Shown here: positions 8,673 to 17,974 of the stretch, piece by piece
How positions within the stretch are numbered: position 1 is the stretch's first letter
Layout: each line of letters starts with the position of its first letter
From: Thiohalocapsa sp963704155
GTDB lineage: Bacteria > Pseudomonadota > Gammaproteobacteria > Chromatiales > Chromatiaceae
Length of the DNA: 64,000 nt
Direction of reading: 5' to 3'
Assembly: GCA_963704155.1 (NCBI GenBank)
Contig: CAVPHF010000019.1
Coordinates: forward strand, 21,994 to 85,993
Translations under genes and position numbers: made by a program
Notes under the pieces: generated by a model
What the model was told of the DNA's origin: nothing
The model's database searches: none
What the model saw: only the letters and a program-made list of their open reading frames with translations

Positions 8673-9743
8673 CTAGTCGAGCGGATGCCAGTGCGCATTA
8701 GACTCGTCTGGCGGCTCCTCGGCGAATGGGTGCGGCATTGCCTCGAGGCGCTCCATCAGCGACTTCGCCAGCGGCTGAATGCCGTCGCCGGTGATCGCGG
8801 AGATGGCGAAGACAGGTCCGGACCAGTCCAGCTCGGCGACCATTGCATCGCGTTGCTGGCGCAGGGTCTCCGCTGACAGCAGGTCGATCTTGTTCAACAC
8901 CAGCCAGCGTTCCTTATCGCTCAGGGCTTGACCGAAGGCCGCCAGCTCCCGCTCGATCGTACGCACCTGCTCGGCGGGGGAAGGGCTGTCTTCCAGCGGC
9001 GCGGCATCGACCAAGTGCAGCAGCAGCCGGGTGCGTGCCAGATGCTTCAGGAACCGCGTGCCAAGCCCGGCGCCCTCTGCCGCCCCTTCGATCAGGCCCG
9101 GGATGTCGGCGATGACGAAGCTTCGCTTCGGCCCGAGGCTGACGACACCGAGATTCGGATGCAGGGTCGTGAACGGGTAATCGGCCACCTTGGGCCGTGC
9201 GCCGGAAAGGCCGCGGATAAGGCTCGACTTGCCCGCGTTGGGCAGACCGAGCAGGCCCACGTCCGCCAGTAGTACCAGCTCCAGCTCCAGCTGACGACAC
9301 TCGCCCGGCGTGCCGGGCTTGGATTGCCGCGGAGCGCGGTTGATGCTGGACTTGAAGCGCGCGTTGCCAATACCGTGGAAGCCGCCTTGTGCGACCAATA
9401 GGACTTGGCTGTCGCGCAGCAGTTCGCCGATCAACTCGCCGGTCTCGGCATCACGCACGCGGGTCCCGAGCGGAACGCGCACCAGCGTGTCGGTGCCGGA
9501 GCGCCCGGTCATATTTCGCCCTCTGCCGTTTTCGCCGCGACCGGCACGGTGCCGGCGCTTGTGGCGGAAGTCGACCAAGGTGTTGAGGCCCTCGTCGCCA
9601 ACCAGAAACACGCTGCCGCCGTCGCCGCCGTCGCCGCCGTCCGGGCCGCCCCTGGGAATGAACTTCTCGCGGCGGAAGCTGACGCAGCCGTCGCCGCCGT
9701 TACCGGCCTCGACTTGGATGATTGCCTCGTCGACGAACTTCAC
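8673..9743 (-). CDS. obgE: GTPase ObgE/CgtA
   Basis: A 356-residue Obg GTPase involved in 50S ribosome assembly and stress/growth control. Residues 1-158 form the glycine-rich Obg fold (G-G-D-G-G-D-G-G-S-V). The G domain follows with G-L-P-N-A-G-K-S-S (G1), D-I-P-G-L-I-E-G-A-A (G3) and N-K-I-D (G4). It follows rpmA on the same strand, but a strong terminator lies between them, so part of its expression may be uncoupled from the ribosomal genes. Confidence 0.96.
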   Translation of the reverse strand: MKFVDEAIIQVEAGNGGDGCVSFRREKFIPRGGPDGGDGGDGGSVFLVGDEGLNTLVDFRHKRRHRAGRGENGRGRNMTGRSGTDTLVRVPLGTRVRDAETGELIGELLRDSQVLLVAQGGFHGIGNARFKSSINRAPRQSKPGTPGECRQLELELVLLADVGLLGLPNAGKSSLIRGLSGARPKVADYPFTTLHPNLGVVSLGPKRSFVIADIPGLIEGAAEGAGLGTRFLKHLARTRLLLHLVDAAPLEDSPSPAEQVRTIERELAAFGQALSDKERWLVLNKIDLLSAETLRQQRDAMVAELDWSGPVFAISAITGDGIQPLAKSLMERLEAMPHPFAEEPPDESNAHWHPLD

Positions 9744-9762
9744 GCGGGTCCGCTCTCAACGC

Positions 9763-9790
9763 AAAAAAAGCCCCGCCGATGGGCGAGGCT
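9763..9790 (-). terminator. Rho-independent terminator after rplU-rpmA
   Basis: Read on the minus strand, a 9-bp stem (AGCCTCGCC with GGCGGGGCT, one G-T pair, three-base loop) runs straight into seven T residues. It lies between the rpmA stop (9890) and the obgE start (9743), so it should end most ribosomal-protein transcripts and let only readthrough reach obgE-proB. Confidence 0.85.
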
Positions 9791-9889
9791 CGTGGGTGGC
9801 TGGAACTCGGCCTCGACGCGGCGACTGACGCAGGCTGCTTCGCCTTGGTCGGCAATTCTGGGCGCCACTGAGTTTGGCGCGCCAGTACC

Positions 9890-10165
9890 TCAGGACGCGG
9901 TCTCGGAGGTGCTCTCGACCACGTTCACGAACTTTCGGTTGTTGGCCCCCTTGACGGCAAACTGGACGACGCCGTCCTTCAGCGCGAAAAGGGTATGGTC
10001 GCGCCCACAGCCGACGTTGACCCCGTTGTGGAAACGCGTGCCGCGTTGCCGCACGATGATGCCGCCGGCGCGCACTTGTTGGCCGCCGAACAACTTGACG
10101 CCGAGGCGTTTGGATTCTGAATCGCGGCCGTTACGGGAACTGCCGCCAGCTTTTTTGTGAGCCAT
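9890..10165 (-). CDS. rpmA: 50S ribosomal protein L27
   Basis: A 91-residue L27 with the conserved start M-A-H-K-K-A-G-G-S-S-R-N-G-R-D-S, the flexible tail that reaches the peptidyl-transferase centre, and I-V-R-Q-R-G-T-R-F-H further on. Normal length with a short Ser/Thr-rich C-terminal tail. It is transcribed with rplU directly upstream and followed by a strong terminator. Confidence 0.98.
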   Translation of the reverse strand: MAHKKAGGSSRNGRDSESKRLGVKLFGGQQVRAGGIIVRQRGTRFHNGVNVGCGRDHTLFALKDGVVQFAVKGANNRKFVNVVESTSETAS

Positions 10166-10263
10166 TTTTCGCTACCTTGAGGTCGTTTCACTGGAATGCC
10201 TTGCGCAACATCTTGCGTCTCGACAAGGCCCGCGTGCTCGGGCTGCCGCCGATCGCCCGGTGG

Positions 10264-10578
10264 TCAGCCGGCCGTGATGCCGGTGATCTTCAGCTCAGTG
10301 AACCATTGACGATGCCCCTGGCGCTTCATGTGATGCTTGCGGCGCCGGAACTTGATGATCTTGACTTTCTCGTGCCGGCCGTGGCCCGTGACTTCGGCCG
10401 TGACCGTGGTCCCGTCGAGGAAAGGCTTGCCTAGTTTGATGTTAGCGCCGTCCGCGATCATCAGCACCTTGGCGAGATCGACGCTTGCACCAGCCTCTGC
10501 ATCCAGCTTCTCGACCCGGACCTTGTCGCCCTCGGCCACGCGGTACTGCTTACCGCCCGTTTCAATTACTGCATACAT
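10264..10578 (-). CDS. rplU: 50S ribosomal protein L21
   Basis: A 104-residue L21 beginning M-Y-A-V-I-E-T-G-G-K-Q-Y-R-V, with the family segment F-R-R-R-K-H-H-M-K-R-Q-G-H-R near the C-terminus that contacts 23S rRNA. An in-frame upstream extension is rejected because the family starts at this Met. It heads the rplU-rpmA unit, with a sigma70 promoter at 10662-10691 and an untranslated leader of about 75 bases. Confidence 0.98.
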   Translation of the reverse strand: MYAVIETGGKQYRVAEGDKVRVEKLDAEAGASVDLAKVLMIADGANIKLGKPFLDGTTVTAEVTGHGRHEKVKIIKFRRRKHHMKRQGHRQWFTELKITGITAG

Positions 10579-10661
10579 GGTCAGTGTTCCCTGGAGTCTG
10601 AATGTCGAGCGTCGTAGCGAGTCGCGAGCGCTGTCGCGAAAGGTCGCCCGAAAGACCGCCA

Positions 10662-10691
10662 AGAATAGCCTCCTTGGTCAACGGCCGTCAA
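10662..10691 (-). promoter_or_regulatory. Sigma70 promoter for rplU-rpmA
   Basis: On the minus strand TTGACG and TATTCT are separated by 18 bases, ending about 84 bases before the rplU start. It is divergent from the ispB promoter. Confidence 0.6.
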
Positions 10692-10788
10692 TTGCATTTA
10701 CATCGGCCCGCACCGACCCCCCGTGTCTCGGAGTCGCGGCGACGGCGAATGCCGGCGCCGTGCAGGTGCGCCATCGCCCGTCATTGGC

Positions 10789-10817
10789 TTGACAGCTCCC
10801 GGCCGCGACCCTAGCAT
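10789..10817 (+). promoter_or_regulatory. Sigma70 promoter for ispB
   Basis: A consensus TTGACA at 10789-10794 and TAGCAT at 10812-10817 with exactly 17 bases between them, 30 bases before the ispB ATG. Confidence 0.75.
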
Positions 10818-10847
10818 CTTCGCCTCCCTCCAGATCGAAGCCCGCCC

Positions 10848-11816
10848 ATGGATTTGTCCGCTATTCGGGCACCGGTAAAGCAAGACATTCAGGCAGTCAA
10901 CGAGATCATCCTCGAGCGCCTGCAGTCGGACGTGGTGCTCATCAATCAAATCGGCCACTACATCGTTAGTAGCGGCGGCAAGCGCCTGCGGCCACTGCTC
11001 GTGCTGCTGTCGGCTCGTGCCTGCGGATACGCCGGTCGCGCCCATCTCGATATGGCCGCTATCGTCGAGTTCATCCATACGGCCACCCTGCTACATGACG
11101 ACGTGGTCGATGGCTCAAAGCTGCGCCGCAATCGCGAGACGGCCAACGCGGTTTGGGGCAACGAGGCCAGCGTGCTGGTGGGGGATTTCCTCTACTCGCG
11201 CGCATTCGAGATGATGGTGGACGTCGGCATCATGAGAGTGATGGACGTGCTGTCGCATGCGACCAACCGGATTGCCGAGGGGGAGGTGCTCCAGCTCCTG
11301 AATACCAACGACCCGGACACGGACGAGGCCCGCTACATGGAGGTCATCGCACGAAAAACGGCGACCCTTTTCGAGGCCGGGACGCGCCTTGGCGGCGTGC
11401 TCGCGAAGGTGCCGCGGGATGTCGAAGAAGCGGTCGCGAGCTTCGGGCTGCACCTTGGTATCGCCTTCCAACTCGTCGACGATGCATTGGACTACGAGTC
11501 CGATGCGGAAACCATCGGCAAGCATATCGGTGACGATCTCGAAGAGGGCAAGCCAACCCTGCCTGTGATCCGAGCCATGCAGGTCGGCAGTGCGGAGCAG
11601 CGTAAGCGCTTGAGAGAGGCGATCGAGACCGGAGGCCGCGAGCACATTGGCGATGTCGTCGACGCCATTGTCTCCAGCGGAGCAATCGACTACACTATCC
11701 AGCTTGCTCGCTTCCATGCTGATTCCGCGAAGGCAGCGGTGAAGGCATTGCCGGACAGTCCGGCCAGGGCATCGATGGAGGCGACTGCCGATTTCGCGGT
11801 TGCGAGGACGTTCTGA
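10848..11816 (+). CDS. ispB: Octaprenyl (polyprenyl) diphosphate synthase
   Basis: A 322-residue trans-long-chain prenyl diphosphate synthase that makes the quinone side chain. Both Mg-binding Asp-rich motifs are present: L-L-H-D-D-V-V-D-G-S near residue 84 (DDxxD) and Q-L-V-D-D-A-L-D-Y near 211. G-G-K-R-L-R-P near 43 binds isopentenyl diphosphate. Size and the divergent placement next to rplU match IspB of gammaproteobacteria. Chain length cannot be read from the sequence by eye. Confidence 0.95.
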   Translation: MDLSAIRAPVKQDIQAVNEIILERLQSDVVLINQIGHYIVSSGGKRLRPLLVLLSARACGYAGRAHLDMAAIVEFIHTATLLHDDVVDGSKLRRNRETANAVWGNEASVLVGDFLYSRAFEMMVDVGIMRVMDVLSHATNRIAEGEVLQLLNTNDPDTDEARYMEVIARKTATLFEAGTRLGGVLAKVPRDVEEAVASFGLHLGIAFQLVDDALDYESDAETIGKHIGDDLEEGKPTLPVIRAMQVGSAEQRKRLREAIETGGREHIGDVVDAIVSSGAIDYTIQLARFHADSAKAAVKALPDSPARASMEATADFAVARTF

Positions 11817-11943
11817 ATCCTGCTAGCCGGAAATCGGGCGAAGCGTAGGCAAGCGGTTGGCAATCAGAATTGCGCCGCTCCGCCGCCCTTCAATGCACTT
11901 GGCAGATCCCGAAAAGCTGCTGACTAGAGTGCGCGTAAATGAC

Positions 11944-12020
11944 CGGGGTGTAGCTCAGCCTGGTAGAGCACTGCCTTCGGGAGGCAGGGGCCGGAGGTTC
12001 GAATCCTCTCACCCCGACCA
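11944..12020 (+). tRNA. tRNA-Pro (anticodon CGG)
   Basis: A 77-base cloverleaf. The acceptor stem CGGGGTG pairs with CACCCCG, A73 follows, and CCA is encoded. The anticodon stem CTGCC/GGCAG encloses a loop with CGG. The GGTTCGAATCC T-arm is present. Confidence 0.97.
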
Positions 12021-12497
12021 ATCTTTATGAAGTGCTTACGGCCAATCTGGACGGCCATTCCAAGCACTACATGTCATCGAGCGTGACCTCTTGCTCCTCG
12101 CCTGAGTTCTGGTCGAGTGGCCTTCCGCGCCAACTCTCCTTCTCCCCTTGATCGTCTTTTCCCGAGCGACCGGCTTGGTCCTCTCCTTCGAGAATCGCTA
12201 TATTCATTTCTCGTTTCGCACAAGCTGTCTGTGACTGGCGCCGGGCTGAGGGCGGTCAACGCCGGCGTTGTCGTGCCTGCTGGTCGTCTGCGCTATGTCT
12301 GGTCTTGTGAGGCGAGGCCCTGCGATGCTCCAAGCGTAAGAGTGAGCGGCTGTCGTGCCAGAGGACTGCCGCGCAAGCGCCCGCCATCCGACTCGGGAGG
12401 CCCCGTCACCGCGCGAGCACCGAACGCCGGCCGCAAGCCCCAGATGTCTGGATGATGCCCAAGCGGTCGCAGAGCCGATCGAGCGCGGCGGTCGCGC
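12021..12497. other. Gap between tRNA-Pro and treZ, no gene recognised
   Basis: About 480 bases. Frames are open on both strands, but their products are Arg/Ser/Pro-rich with no family similarity that I can see. There is no convincing terminator after the tRNA, and a short inverted repeat (GGCCAATCTGGACGGCC) sits at about 12040. I see no function. Confidence 0.5.
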
Positions 12498-14414
12498 TCA
12501 TATACCGGGCGGCCTACTGGACGACGGATTGGAGGATGCTTTGGGCGATGCATTGCGAGCCAGGGGCTCAAGCCACCAGATCGCGGACCAGGGCGGCAGA
12601 CGGCCCATCGCCAGCGATTCGGTGGCGTTCGCCGGCTCCTGGAACAATGGGGTCGCCGATCCGCGTTCGACGAGGTCCTCGTGCGCAATTGTCTGGTTGC
12701 CCAGATTGGCCATCAGGGTCAGGCGGGTGCCGTCCGCCAGGGTCCAACGCACACGGGTGCTGCGTTCGCCAATCTGCTCGTATGTCGTCCCGTGCCCGCT
12801 GATACCAAACAACCGCGGCACAATTTGGTCCCGGCGCAGCGCCAGTAGGTCTTGATGAAAGCGAATCCAGGTGCGGTTCGGCTCGGTATCGACCAGGCTC
12901 CAGTCGAGCGTCGAGCGCCTGAAGGTCTCCGCGGCGTTGGGATCAGGGATGCGTTCGCGCGCGCCCGCGTCCGAGAAACGTTCGAACGTCGCGAACTCGC
13001 GTCGCCGACCGTCAGTGACTGCCGCGGCGAGGTCGCCGCCAAAGTCGCAAAAGAAGAAGAAGGGCTCGGGGGCCATCCACTCTTGGCCCATGAAGAGCAA
13101 CGGTGGGGCCGGCGCCAGCAGCAGGATGGTGAGGGCCGCCCGTAGGGCCTCTGGGGGTGCCAAATCCGCGATGCGCTCGCCGAAGGCGCGGTTGCCGACC
13201 TGGTCGTGATTCTGGATCAGGTTGACGAAGGCAGTGGCCGGTAGAGCGCCACTCGGCTCACCGCGACGCCTGCCGCCGCGAAACGCCGAGGGCTCGCCCT
13301 GATAGGCAAACCCCTCCGCGAGGCAGCGTCCGAGCAGGCGCGCCGGCTCCTGTGCATAGTCCTGATAGTAGCCGTCGCGCTCGCCACTGATCAGCGAGTG
13401 CGCGGTGTGATGGAAATCGTCGTTCCATTGCGCCCTGTACCACCGCGGCTGGCCGCCCGCGTCGCGCTGCAGATATCGGACCGCGTTGTCGTCGTTCTCC
13501 AGAACCAGGTGGATGGCGCGCGTCCGACCCGGTCCGGCCTGCACGGCCTCCGCGACTTCGATCAGAATGTGGGGCTCGGAGTCGTCGGCGATGGCGTGGA
13601 CCGCATCCAGCCGCAAGCCGTCGAAACGGAATTCATCGAGCCAGTAGAGCGCGTTATTGATGAAGAAATCGCGCACCGGGCGGCTGCCCTCGCCGTCGAA
13701 CGCGATGCCGGCCCCCCAGGGCGTCTGATGGCGCTCGGTAAAGAAACCGGGCGCGTACAGGTGCAGATAGTTTCCCTCGGGACCAAAGTGGTTGTAGACC
13801 ACATCCAGAAAGACCATCAGATCGCGTTGATGGGCCGCCTGGACCAATGCCTTGAGGTCGTCTGGCGTTCCGTAGGCCGAAGCGGGGGCGAACGGCAGTA
13901 CCCCGTCGTAACCCCAGTTGCGCGCCCCGGGAAAGTCCGCGACCGGCATGAGTTCCAACGCGGTCACTCCGAGTTCGGCCAGGTAGTCGAGGCGCTCCAT
14001 GACACCGCCATAGCCGCCCGGACGCGAGAAGGCGCCGACATGCAGCTCATAGATGATCGTCTCCTCCCAGGGTCGGCCTTGCCAGCCATCATCGCGCCAG
14101 CAGAAGGCCCCAGGGTCGATGACCTGGCTGGGACCATGGACGTCCAAAGGCTGATGGCGAGATGCGGGGTCCGGTACCCACTGGCCGCCATTGATGCGAT
14201 AGCGATAAAGGCTGCCCGCGCGCGCATCGCCGCTCACGTGCTCCAGCCAGCCGCCGCCGACCGCGTCCATCTCCAGCACTTGCTCTTGCTGGGTTTCCGC
14301 GTCGCGCAGGCCGAGCTGCACCCGTTCGGCCCCCGGTGCCCATAGCCGGAAGCGTACCCGCCCATCCGCCAGCACTTGGGCGCCGAAGGGCATCTGGTGC
14401 AAGTGCGCAGTCAT
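12498..14414 (-). CDS. treZ: Malto-oligosyltrehalose trehalohydrolase
   Basis: About 638 residues of the GH13 TreZ type. It releases trehalose from maltooligosyl-trehalose made by TreY. An N-terminal carbohydrate-binding fold (V-R-F-R-L-W-A-P-G-A) is followed by the (beta/alpha)8 barrel with Y-E-L-H-V-G-A-F, D-V-V-Y-N-H, the nucleophile region F-D-G-L-R-L-D-A-V-H and the acid residue in L-V-L-E-N-D-D-N. The start at 14414 overlaps the glgX stop by four bases, so the two are translated together. No treY is in the window. The C-terminus is Ser/Pro-rich and probably disordered. Confidence 0.93.
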   Translation of the reverse strand: MTAHLHQMPFGAQVLADGRVRFRLWAPGAERVQLGLRDAETQQEQVLEMDAVGGGWLEHVSGDARAGSLYRYRINGGQWVPDPASRHQPLDVHGPSQVIDPGAFCWRDDGWQGRPWEETIIYELHVGAFSRPGGYGGVMERLDYLAELGVTALELMPVADFPGARNWGYDGVLPFAPASAYGTPDDLKALVQAAHQRDLMVFLDVVYNHFGPEGNYLHLYAPGFFTERHQTPWGAGIAFDGEGSRPVRDFFINNALYWLDEFRFDGLRLDAVHAIADDSEPHILIEVAEAVQAGPGRTRAIHLVLENDDNAVRYLQRDAGGQPRWYRAQWNDDFHHTAHSLISGERDGYYQDYAQEPARLLGRCLAEGFAYQGEPSAFRGGRRRGEPSGALPATAFVNLIQNHDQVGNRAFGERIADLAPPEALRAALTILLLAPAPPLLFMGQEWMAPEPFFFFCDFGGDLAAAVTDGRRREFATFERFSDAGARERIPDPNAAETFRRSTLDWSLVDTEPNRTWIRFHQDLLALRRDQIVPRLFGISGHGTTYEQIGERSTRVRWTLADGTRLTLMANLGNQTIAHEDLVERGSATPLFQEPANATESLAMGRLPPWSAIWWLEPLARNASPKASSNPSSSRPPGI

Positions 14415-16567
14415 TGCACGTCCTCCGACTCCGAGTCCCCTAGCGGCTCGGTCAACACGACCAGCGACCGGGCCTCGACCGGATAAAGGTCGCCGATGCC
14501 CCAAGGCCGATCGCGTTCGGCGGTCTGTCCGCGAAAGGTGTCCAGCAGTCCCAGCCACGGCTGGCCCTGGGGTGACGGCGGCAGCCTGAAGTCGATGGCT
14601 TCGTGCCCGGCGTTGAGCAACAGCAGAAAGCTGTCGTCATAGATGGGTCGGCCGCGCCGGTCGGTCTCGAGGATTCCGCGACCGTTCAGCACCGCGCCGA
14701 GCGACCGCACATGGCCCTCGTTCCAGGCGGCATCGTCCATTTCATTGCCGTCCGGGCCGATCCACAGGATGTCTTTTGCCCCCGTCCCCTCAATGGAGCG
14801 ACCCTGGAAGAAACGGCGGCGACGGAACAACGGATGGGTGCGGCGCAGCATGGACAGGCGCACTACGAACTGCAGCAGCGATCGCTGATCGGCGTTGAGG
14901 TCCCAGTCGATCCAGGTGAGTTCGTTGTCTTGGCAGTAAGTGTTGTTGTTTCCCTGCTGAGTGCGCCCCAGTTCGTCGCCCGCAAGCAACATGGGCACGC
15001 CTTGGGAGAGCACCAGGGTGGCCAGCAGATTGCGCTGTTGCCGCGCGCGCAGGGCCGCTATCGCCGGGTCGTTGGTCGCGCCCTCGACGCCGCAGTTCCA
15101 GCTCCGGTTGTGGTCCTCGCCGTCGCGGTTCTCCTCGCCGTTTGCCTCGTTGTGCTTGTGGTTGTAGCTGACCAGATCGCGCAGGGTGAAGCCGTCGTGG
15201 CAGGTGACGAAGTTGATGCTCGCGACCGGGCGTCGGCCGTCGCTCTCATAGAGGTCGCTTGATCCGGTGAGACGCGTCGCGAGTTCGCCGGTAACGCCGC
15301 CCTCGCCGCGCCAGAAGTCCCGAACCGTATCGCGGTACTTGCCGTTCCACTCGGTCCAGCCGGGAGGGAAGTTGCCGACCTGATAGCCGCCCTCTCCGAG
15401 GTCCCAAGGCTCCGCGATCAGTTTTACCTGCGACAGCACAGGGTCTTGATGGATGATGTCGAAGAAGGCACCGAGACGGTCGACCTCGTGCAGTTCGCGG
15501 GCGAGCGCCGAGGCCAGGTCGAAGCGGAAGCCATCGATGTGCATCTGCAGCACCCAGTAGCGCAGACTGTCCATGATTAGCTGGAGCACGCGCGGGTGGA
15601 CCATGTTCAGGGTGTTGCCGCAGCCAGTGTAATCCCGGTAATAGCGTGGCTCGTCCGCCATCAACCGATAGTAGGACGCATTGTCGATGCCGCGAAAACA
15701 CAGGGTCGGACCCAAATGGTTGCCCTCGACCGTGTGGTTGTAGACGACATCCAGAATGACCTCGATGCCGGCCGAGTGCAGACGTTTCACCATCGTCTTG
15801 AACTCGCGCAGCGAGCCGCTGGCCGAATAGCGCATGTCGGGGGCGAAGTAGCCGATGGAGTTATAGCCCCAATAGTCGGACAGCCCTTGCTCGACCAGAT
15901 GGCGACCGTCGACGAAAGCGTGTACTGGCATCAGCTCAACGGCGGTGACGCCCAGACGGCGCAGGTGATCGATCACAGGTGCCGTGGCCAGACCCGCGTA
16001 GGTTCCGCGCAGTGCCGTGGGCACCTCCGGGTGCCGCGCGGTGAAACCCTTGACGTGCGCTTCGTAGATCAGGGTGTCCTGCCATGGCGTGCGCGGTGGA
16101 CTGTCATCGCCCCAACTGAAAGCGGGGTCCACCACCATGGACTTGGGCATAGAGCGCCCGTTGTCGCGCCGGTCCATGGAGAGGTCCGCTTTTTGATGGC
16201 CGATGCGGTACCCGAAATGGGCGTCGGACCAGCGCAGCGTCCCTCGGATGTGCTTTGCGTAGGGGTCGATCAGCAGCTTCTTGGGGTTGAATCTGTGCCC
16301 AGACGCGGGATCGTATGGCCCAAACACCCGGTAGCCATACAATTGGCCAGGCTGGACCTCCGGCAGATAGCCGTGCCAGACCTGATCGGTCCGTTCTGGG
16401 AGCTGGATGGTCTGGAGCTCGTTGCGGCCGGAGCTGTCGTAGAGGCAGAGATCCACGCGTTGCGCATGCTCTGAGAAGAGTGCGAAGTTGACGCCCTCGC
16501 CATCCCAGACGGCGCCCAGCGGATAGGGATCGCCCGGCCAGACGCCCGGCTGACGGCGCGATACCAT
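14411..16567 (-). CDS. glgX: Glycogen debranching enzyme GlgX
   Basis: A GH13 isoamylase-type enzyme of about 718 residues that removes alpha-1,6 branches from phosphorylase-limited glycogen. It has an N-terminal CBM48 (G-V-N-F-A-L-F-S-E-H-A), then D-V-V-Y-N-H-T-V-E, the nucleophile motif G-F-R-F-D-L-A-S-A, the acid residue in L-I-A-E-P-W-D and F-V-T-C-H-D-G-F-T-L. An alternative start lies five codons upstream. Directly followed by treZ, the pair would convert glycogen to short glucans and on to trehalose, a compatible solute. Confidence 0.95.
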   Translation of the reverse strand: MVSRRQPGVWPGDPYPLGAVWDGEGVNFALFSEHAQRVDLCLYDSSGRNELQTIQLPERTDQVWHGYLPEVQPGQLYGYRVFGPYDPASGHRFNPKKLLIDPYAKHIRGTLRWSDAHFGYRIGHQKADLSMDRRDNGRSMPKSMVVDPAFSWGDDSPPRTPWQDTLIYEAHVKGFTARHPEVPTALRGTYAGLATAPVIDHLRRLGVTAVELMPVHAFVDGRHLVEQGLSDYWGYNSIGYFAPDMRYSASGSLREFKTMVKRLHSAGIEVILDVVYNHTVEGNHLGPTLCFRGIDNASYYRLMADEPRYYRDYTGCGNTLNMVHPRVLQLIMDSLRYWVLQMHIDGFRFDLASALARELHEVDRLGAFFDIIHQDPVLSQVKLIAEPWDLGEGGYQVGNFPPGWTEWNGKYRDTVRDFWRGEGGVTGELATRLTGSSDLYESDGRRPVASINFVTCHDGFTLRDLVSYNHKHNEANGEENRDGEDHNRSWNCGVEGATNDPAIAALRARQQRNLLATLVLSQGVPMLLAGDELGRTQQGNNNTYCQDNELTWIDWDLNADQRSLLQFVVRLSMLRRTHPLFRRRRFFQGRSIEGTGAKDILWIGPDGNEMDDAAWNEGHVRSLGAVLNGRGILETDRRGRPIYDDSFLLLLNAGHEAIDFRLPPSPQGQPWLGLLDTFRGQTAERDRPWGIGDLYPVEARSLVVLTEPLGDSESEDVQ

Positions 16568-17071
16568 AGTCACCCCCTGCACCGACAGGGCAAGCGGCCC
16601 GAACGCGCGCCGCCGTCGCCGATGGTTTCGGCGTCGTAGTGGCCATCTTGGTGGTGCACGCGGTCGAGCCTCGGGTTGAGGCCCAGCCAGTGCCCGCCGC
16701 AGTCACGGCCATCGGCCGTGCGATCGAGGTATTTGGATTGCAGGGTGTACAAGGGGACGGCTCTCTTCGGTGTTGAGTGAACTCGGTGTTGGTACATGCG
16801 CCGCCGAGGGCGGCAGCATCAAGGGAATTGCCTGAGCGATAAAAGCAGGAAAGATGCCAACAAATCTGTTTGCAGTGGCGCGCCCTCGCGGTCCGAGGCG
16901 GCTGAAATCAGCCGATCCGCTACGTCGCTGTTGCGATGGCGACTCGGTGGTGCCCGGCCGGCACTTCCTTTGCTGGCCCGCGTGGAGACATGGCCGCATC
17001 GCGATTGTCGCGTCCATGAGATTCGGGTACCTGTGTATCGCTCGGCGTCATTAGATTTTCGTCGCTGCCCG
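16568..17071. other. Non-coding gap upstream of the tRNA array
   Basis: About 500 bases between the glgX start and the tRNA promoter. Frames here give low-quality translations. One minus-strand frame that enters the tRNA-Pro gives the well-known spurious G-F-E-P-P-T tRNA shadow peptide. I see no gene. Confidence 0.5.
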
Positions 17072-17100
17072 TTGACGTATGCGAATCAGGTCTATAAAAT
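17072..17100 (+). promoter_or_regulatory. Sigma70 promoter of the tRNA array
   Basis: TTGACG at 17072-17077 and TAAAAT at 17095-17100 are separated by exactly 17 bases. Transcription should begin near 17107, about 38 bases before the first tRNA. Confidence 0.75.
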
Positions 17101-17144
17101 TTCGGCTCTTCGGTCTGGGACACGGGCGAAGCCACGTTCCTCAT

Positions 17145-17221
17145 CGGGGTATAGCGCAGTCTGGTAGCGCGCCTGCTTTGGGAGCAGGATGTCGGGGGTT
17201 CGAATCCCTCTACCCCGACCA
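17145..17221 (+). tRNA. tRNA-Pro (anticodon TGG)
   Basis: 77 bases. Acceptor CGGGGTA/TACCCCG, A73, CCA encoded. The anticodon arm CTGCT-TTTGGGA-AGCAG-like presents TGG. First gene of the four-tRNA array. Confidence 0.97.
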
Positions 17222-17366
17222 ATCGCAGCATCTCGAGCGGGGCTTAGTACGGACTGTAAGTCGCAATGGATTTGCCGCCGCTAGGGCGAGTCGGTTCCCT
17301 TCCGGTCAAGGCGTCATATTGGGCGTCACACGGCTGAGAGCCTAACGGACATTGGGCCAAGCGAGA

Positions 17367-17443
<77 letters not shown>

Positions 17444-17570
17444 AATGCGATAGTGTGACATGGCGGGGATGCGGCGTGCTGTCATTGGTTCAGCAGCCCA
17501 AAGGGCGGCAGCTGCAGACGCAAGTACTCGAGGTTGGTTTGGCCTCGATATCGAGCAAGCGAGATCGATG

Positions 17571-17646
17571 GTGGACGTAGCTCAGTTGGTAGAGCGCAGG
17601 TTTGTGGCACCTGTGGTCGTGGGTTCGATCCCCATCGTCCACCCCA
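17571..17646 (+). tRNA. tRNA-His (anticodon GTG)
   Basis: 76 bases plus the preceding G at 17570, which would be the G-1 unique to tRNA-His and faces C73. Acceptor GTGGACG/CGTCCAC, CCA encoded. The anticodon loop TTGTGGC presents GTG. Confidence 0.97.
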
Positions 17647-17718
17647 ATCATCCGAAGTCGCGTGGATCCGCGCGCGGCCGCAAGCCGGGGCATCGCAAGA
17701 CCCGATCATAGCAGTACC

Positions 17719-17794
17719 GGGCCGTTAGCTCAGCTGGTAGAGCAGTGGACTCTTAATCCATTGGTCCTAGGTTCGAATCCTAGACGGCCCACCA
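17719..17794 (+). tRNA. tRNA-Lys (anticodon CTT)
   Basis: 76 bases. Acceptor GGGCCGT/ACGGCCC, A73, CCA encoded. The anticodon loop CTCTTAA presents CTT, the decoder of AAG. Last gene of the array. Confidence 0.96.
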
Positions 17795-17815
17795 ATGATG
17801 ACAATGCAGTAATGG

Positions 17816-17850
17816 AAGGCTCTGGGGGAAACCGCAGGGCCTTTTCTTTT
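17816..17850 (+). terminator. Rho-independent terminator of the tRNA array
   Basis: AAGGCTCTG pairs with CAGGGCCTT (one G-T) across a 10-base loop and is followed by TTCTTTT. It begins 21 bases after tRNA-Lys. Confidence 0.8.
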
Positions 17851-17974
17851 GCCCTGGCGCGCGCTCGGCACAGGTGCGTGGCGCACTCGCGAGACCGTCA
17901 TCCGAGGTACGATCTCATCGACGCCCTAGCGCGTGGCGCGCCCGTGGGCGCCGGAAATGCCGCCGACAAGGGGA

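Noticed and set aside
16920..17231. Minus-strand frame reading G-F-E-P-P-T-S-C-S-Q-S-R-R-A-T
   Set aside because: This is the well-known false peptide from reading a tRNA-Pro gene backwards. Similar shadows arise over tRNA-Arg (17244-17444) and tRNA-His (17482-17709).
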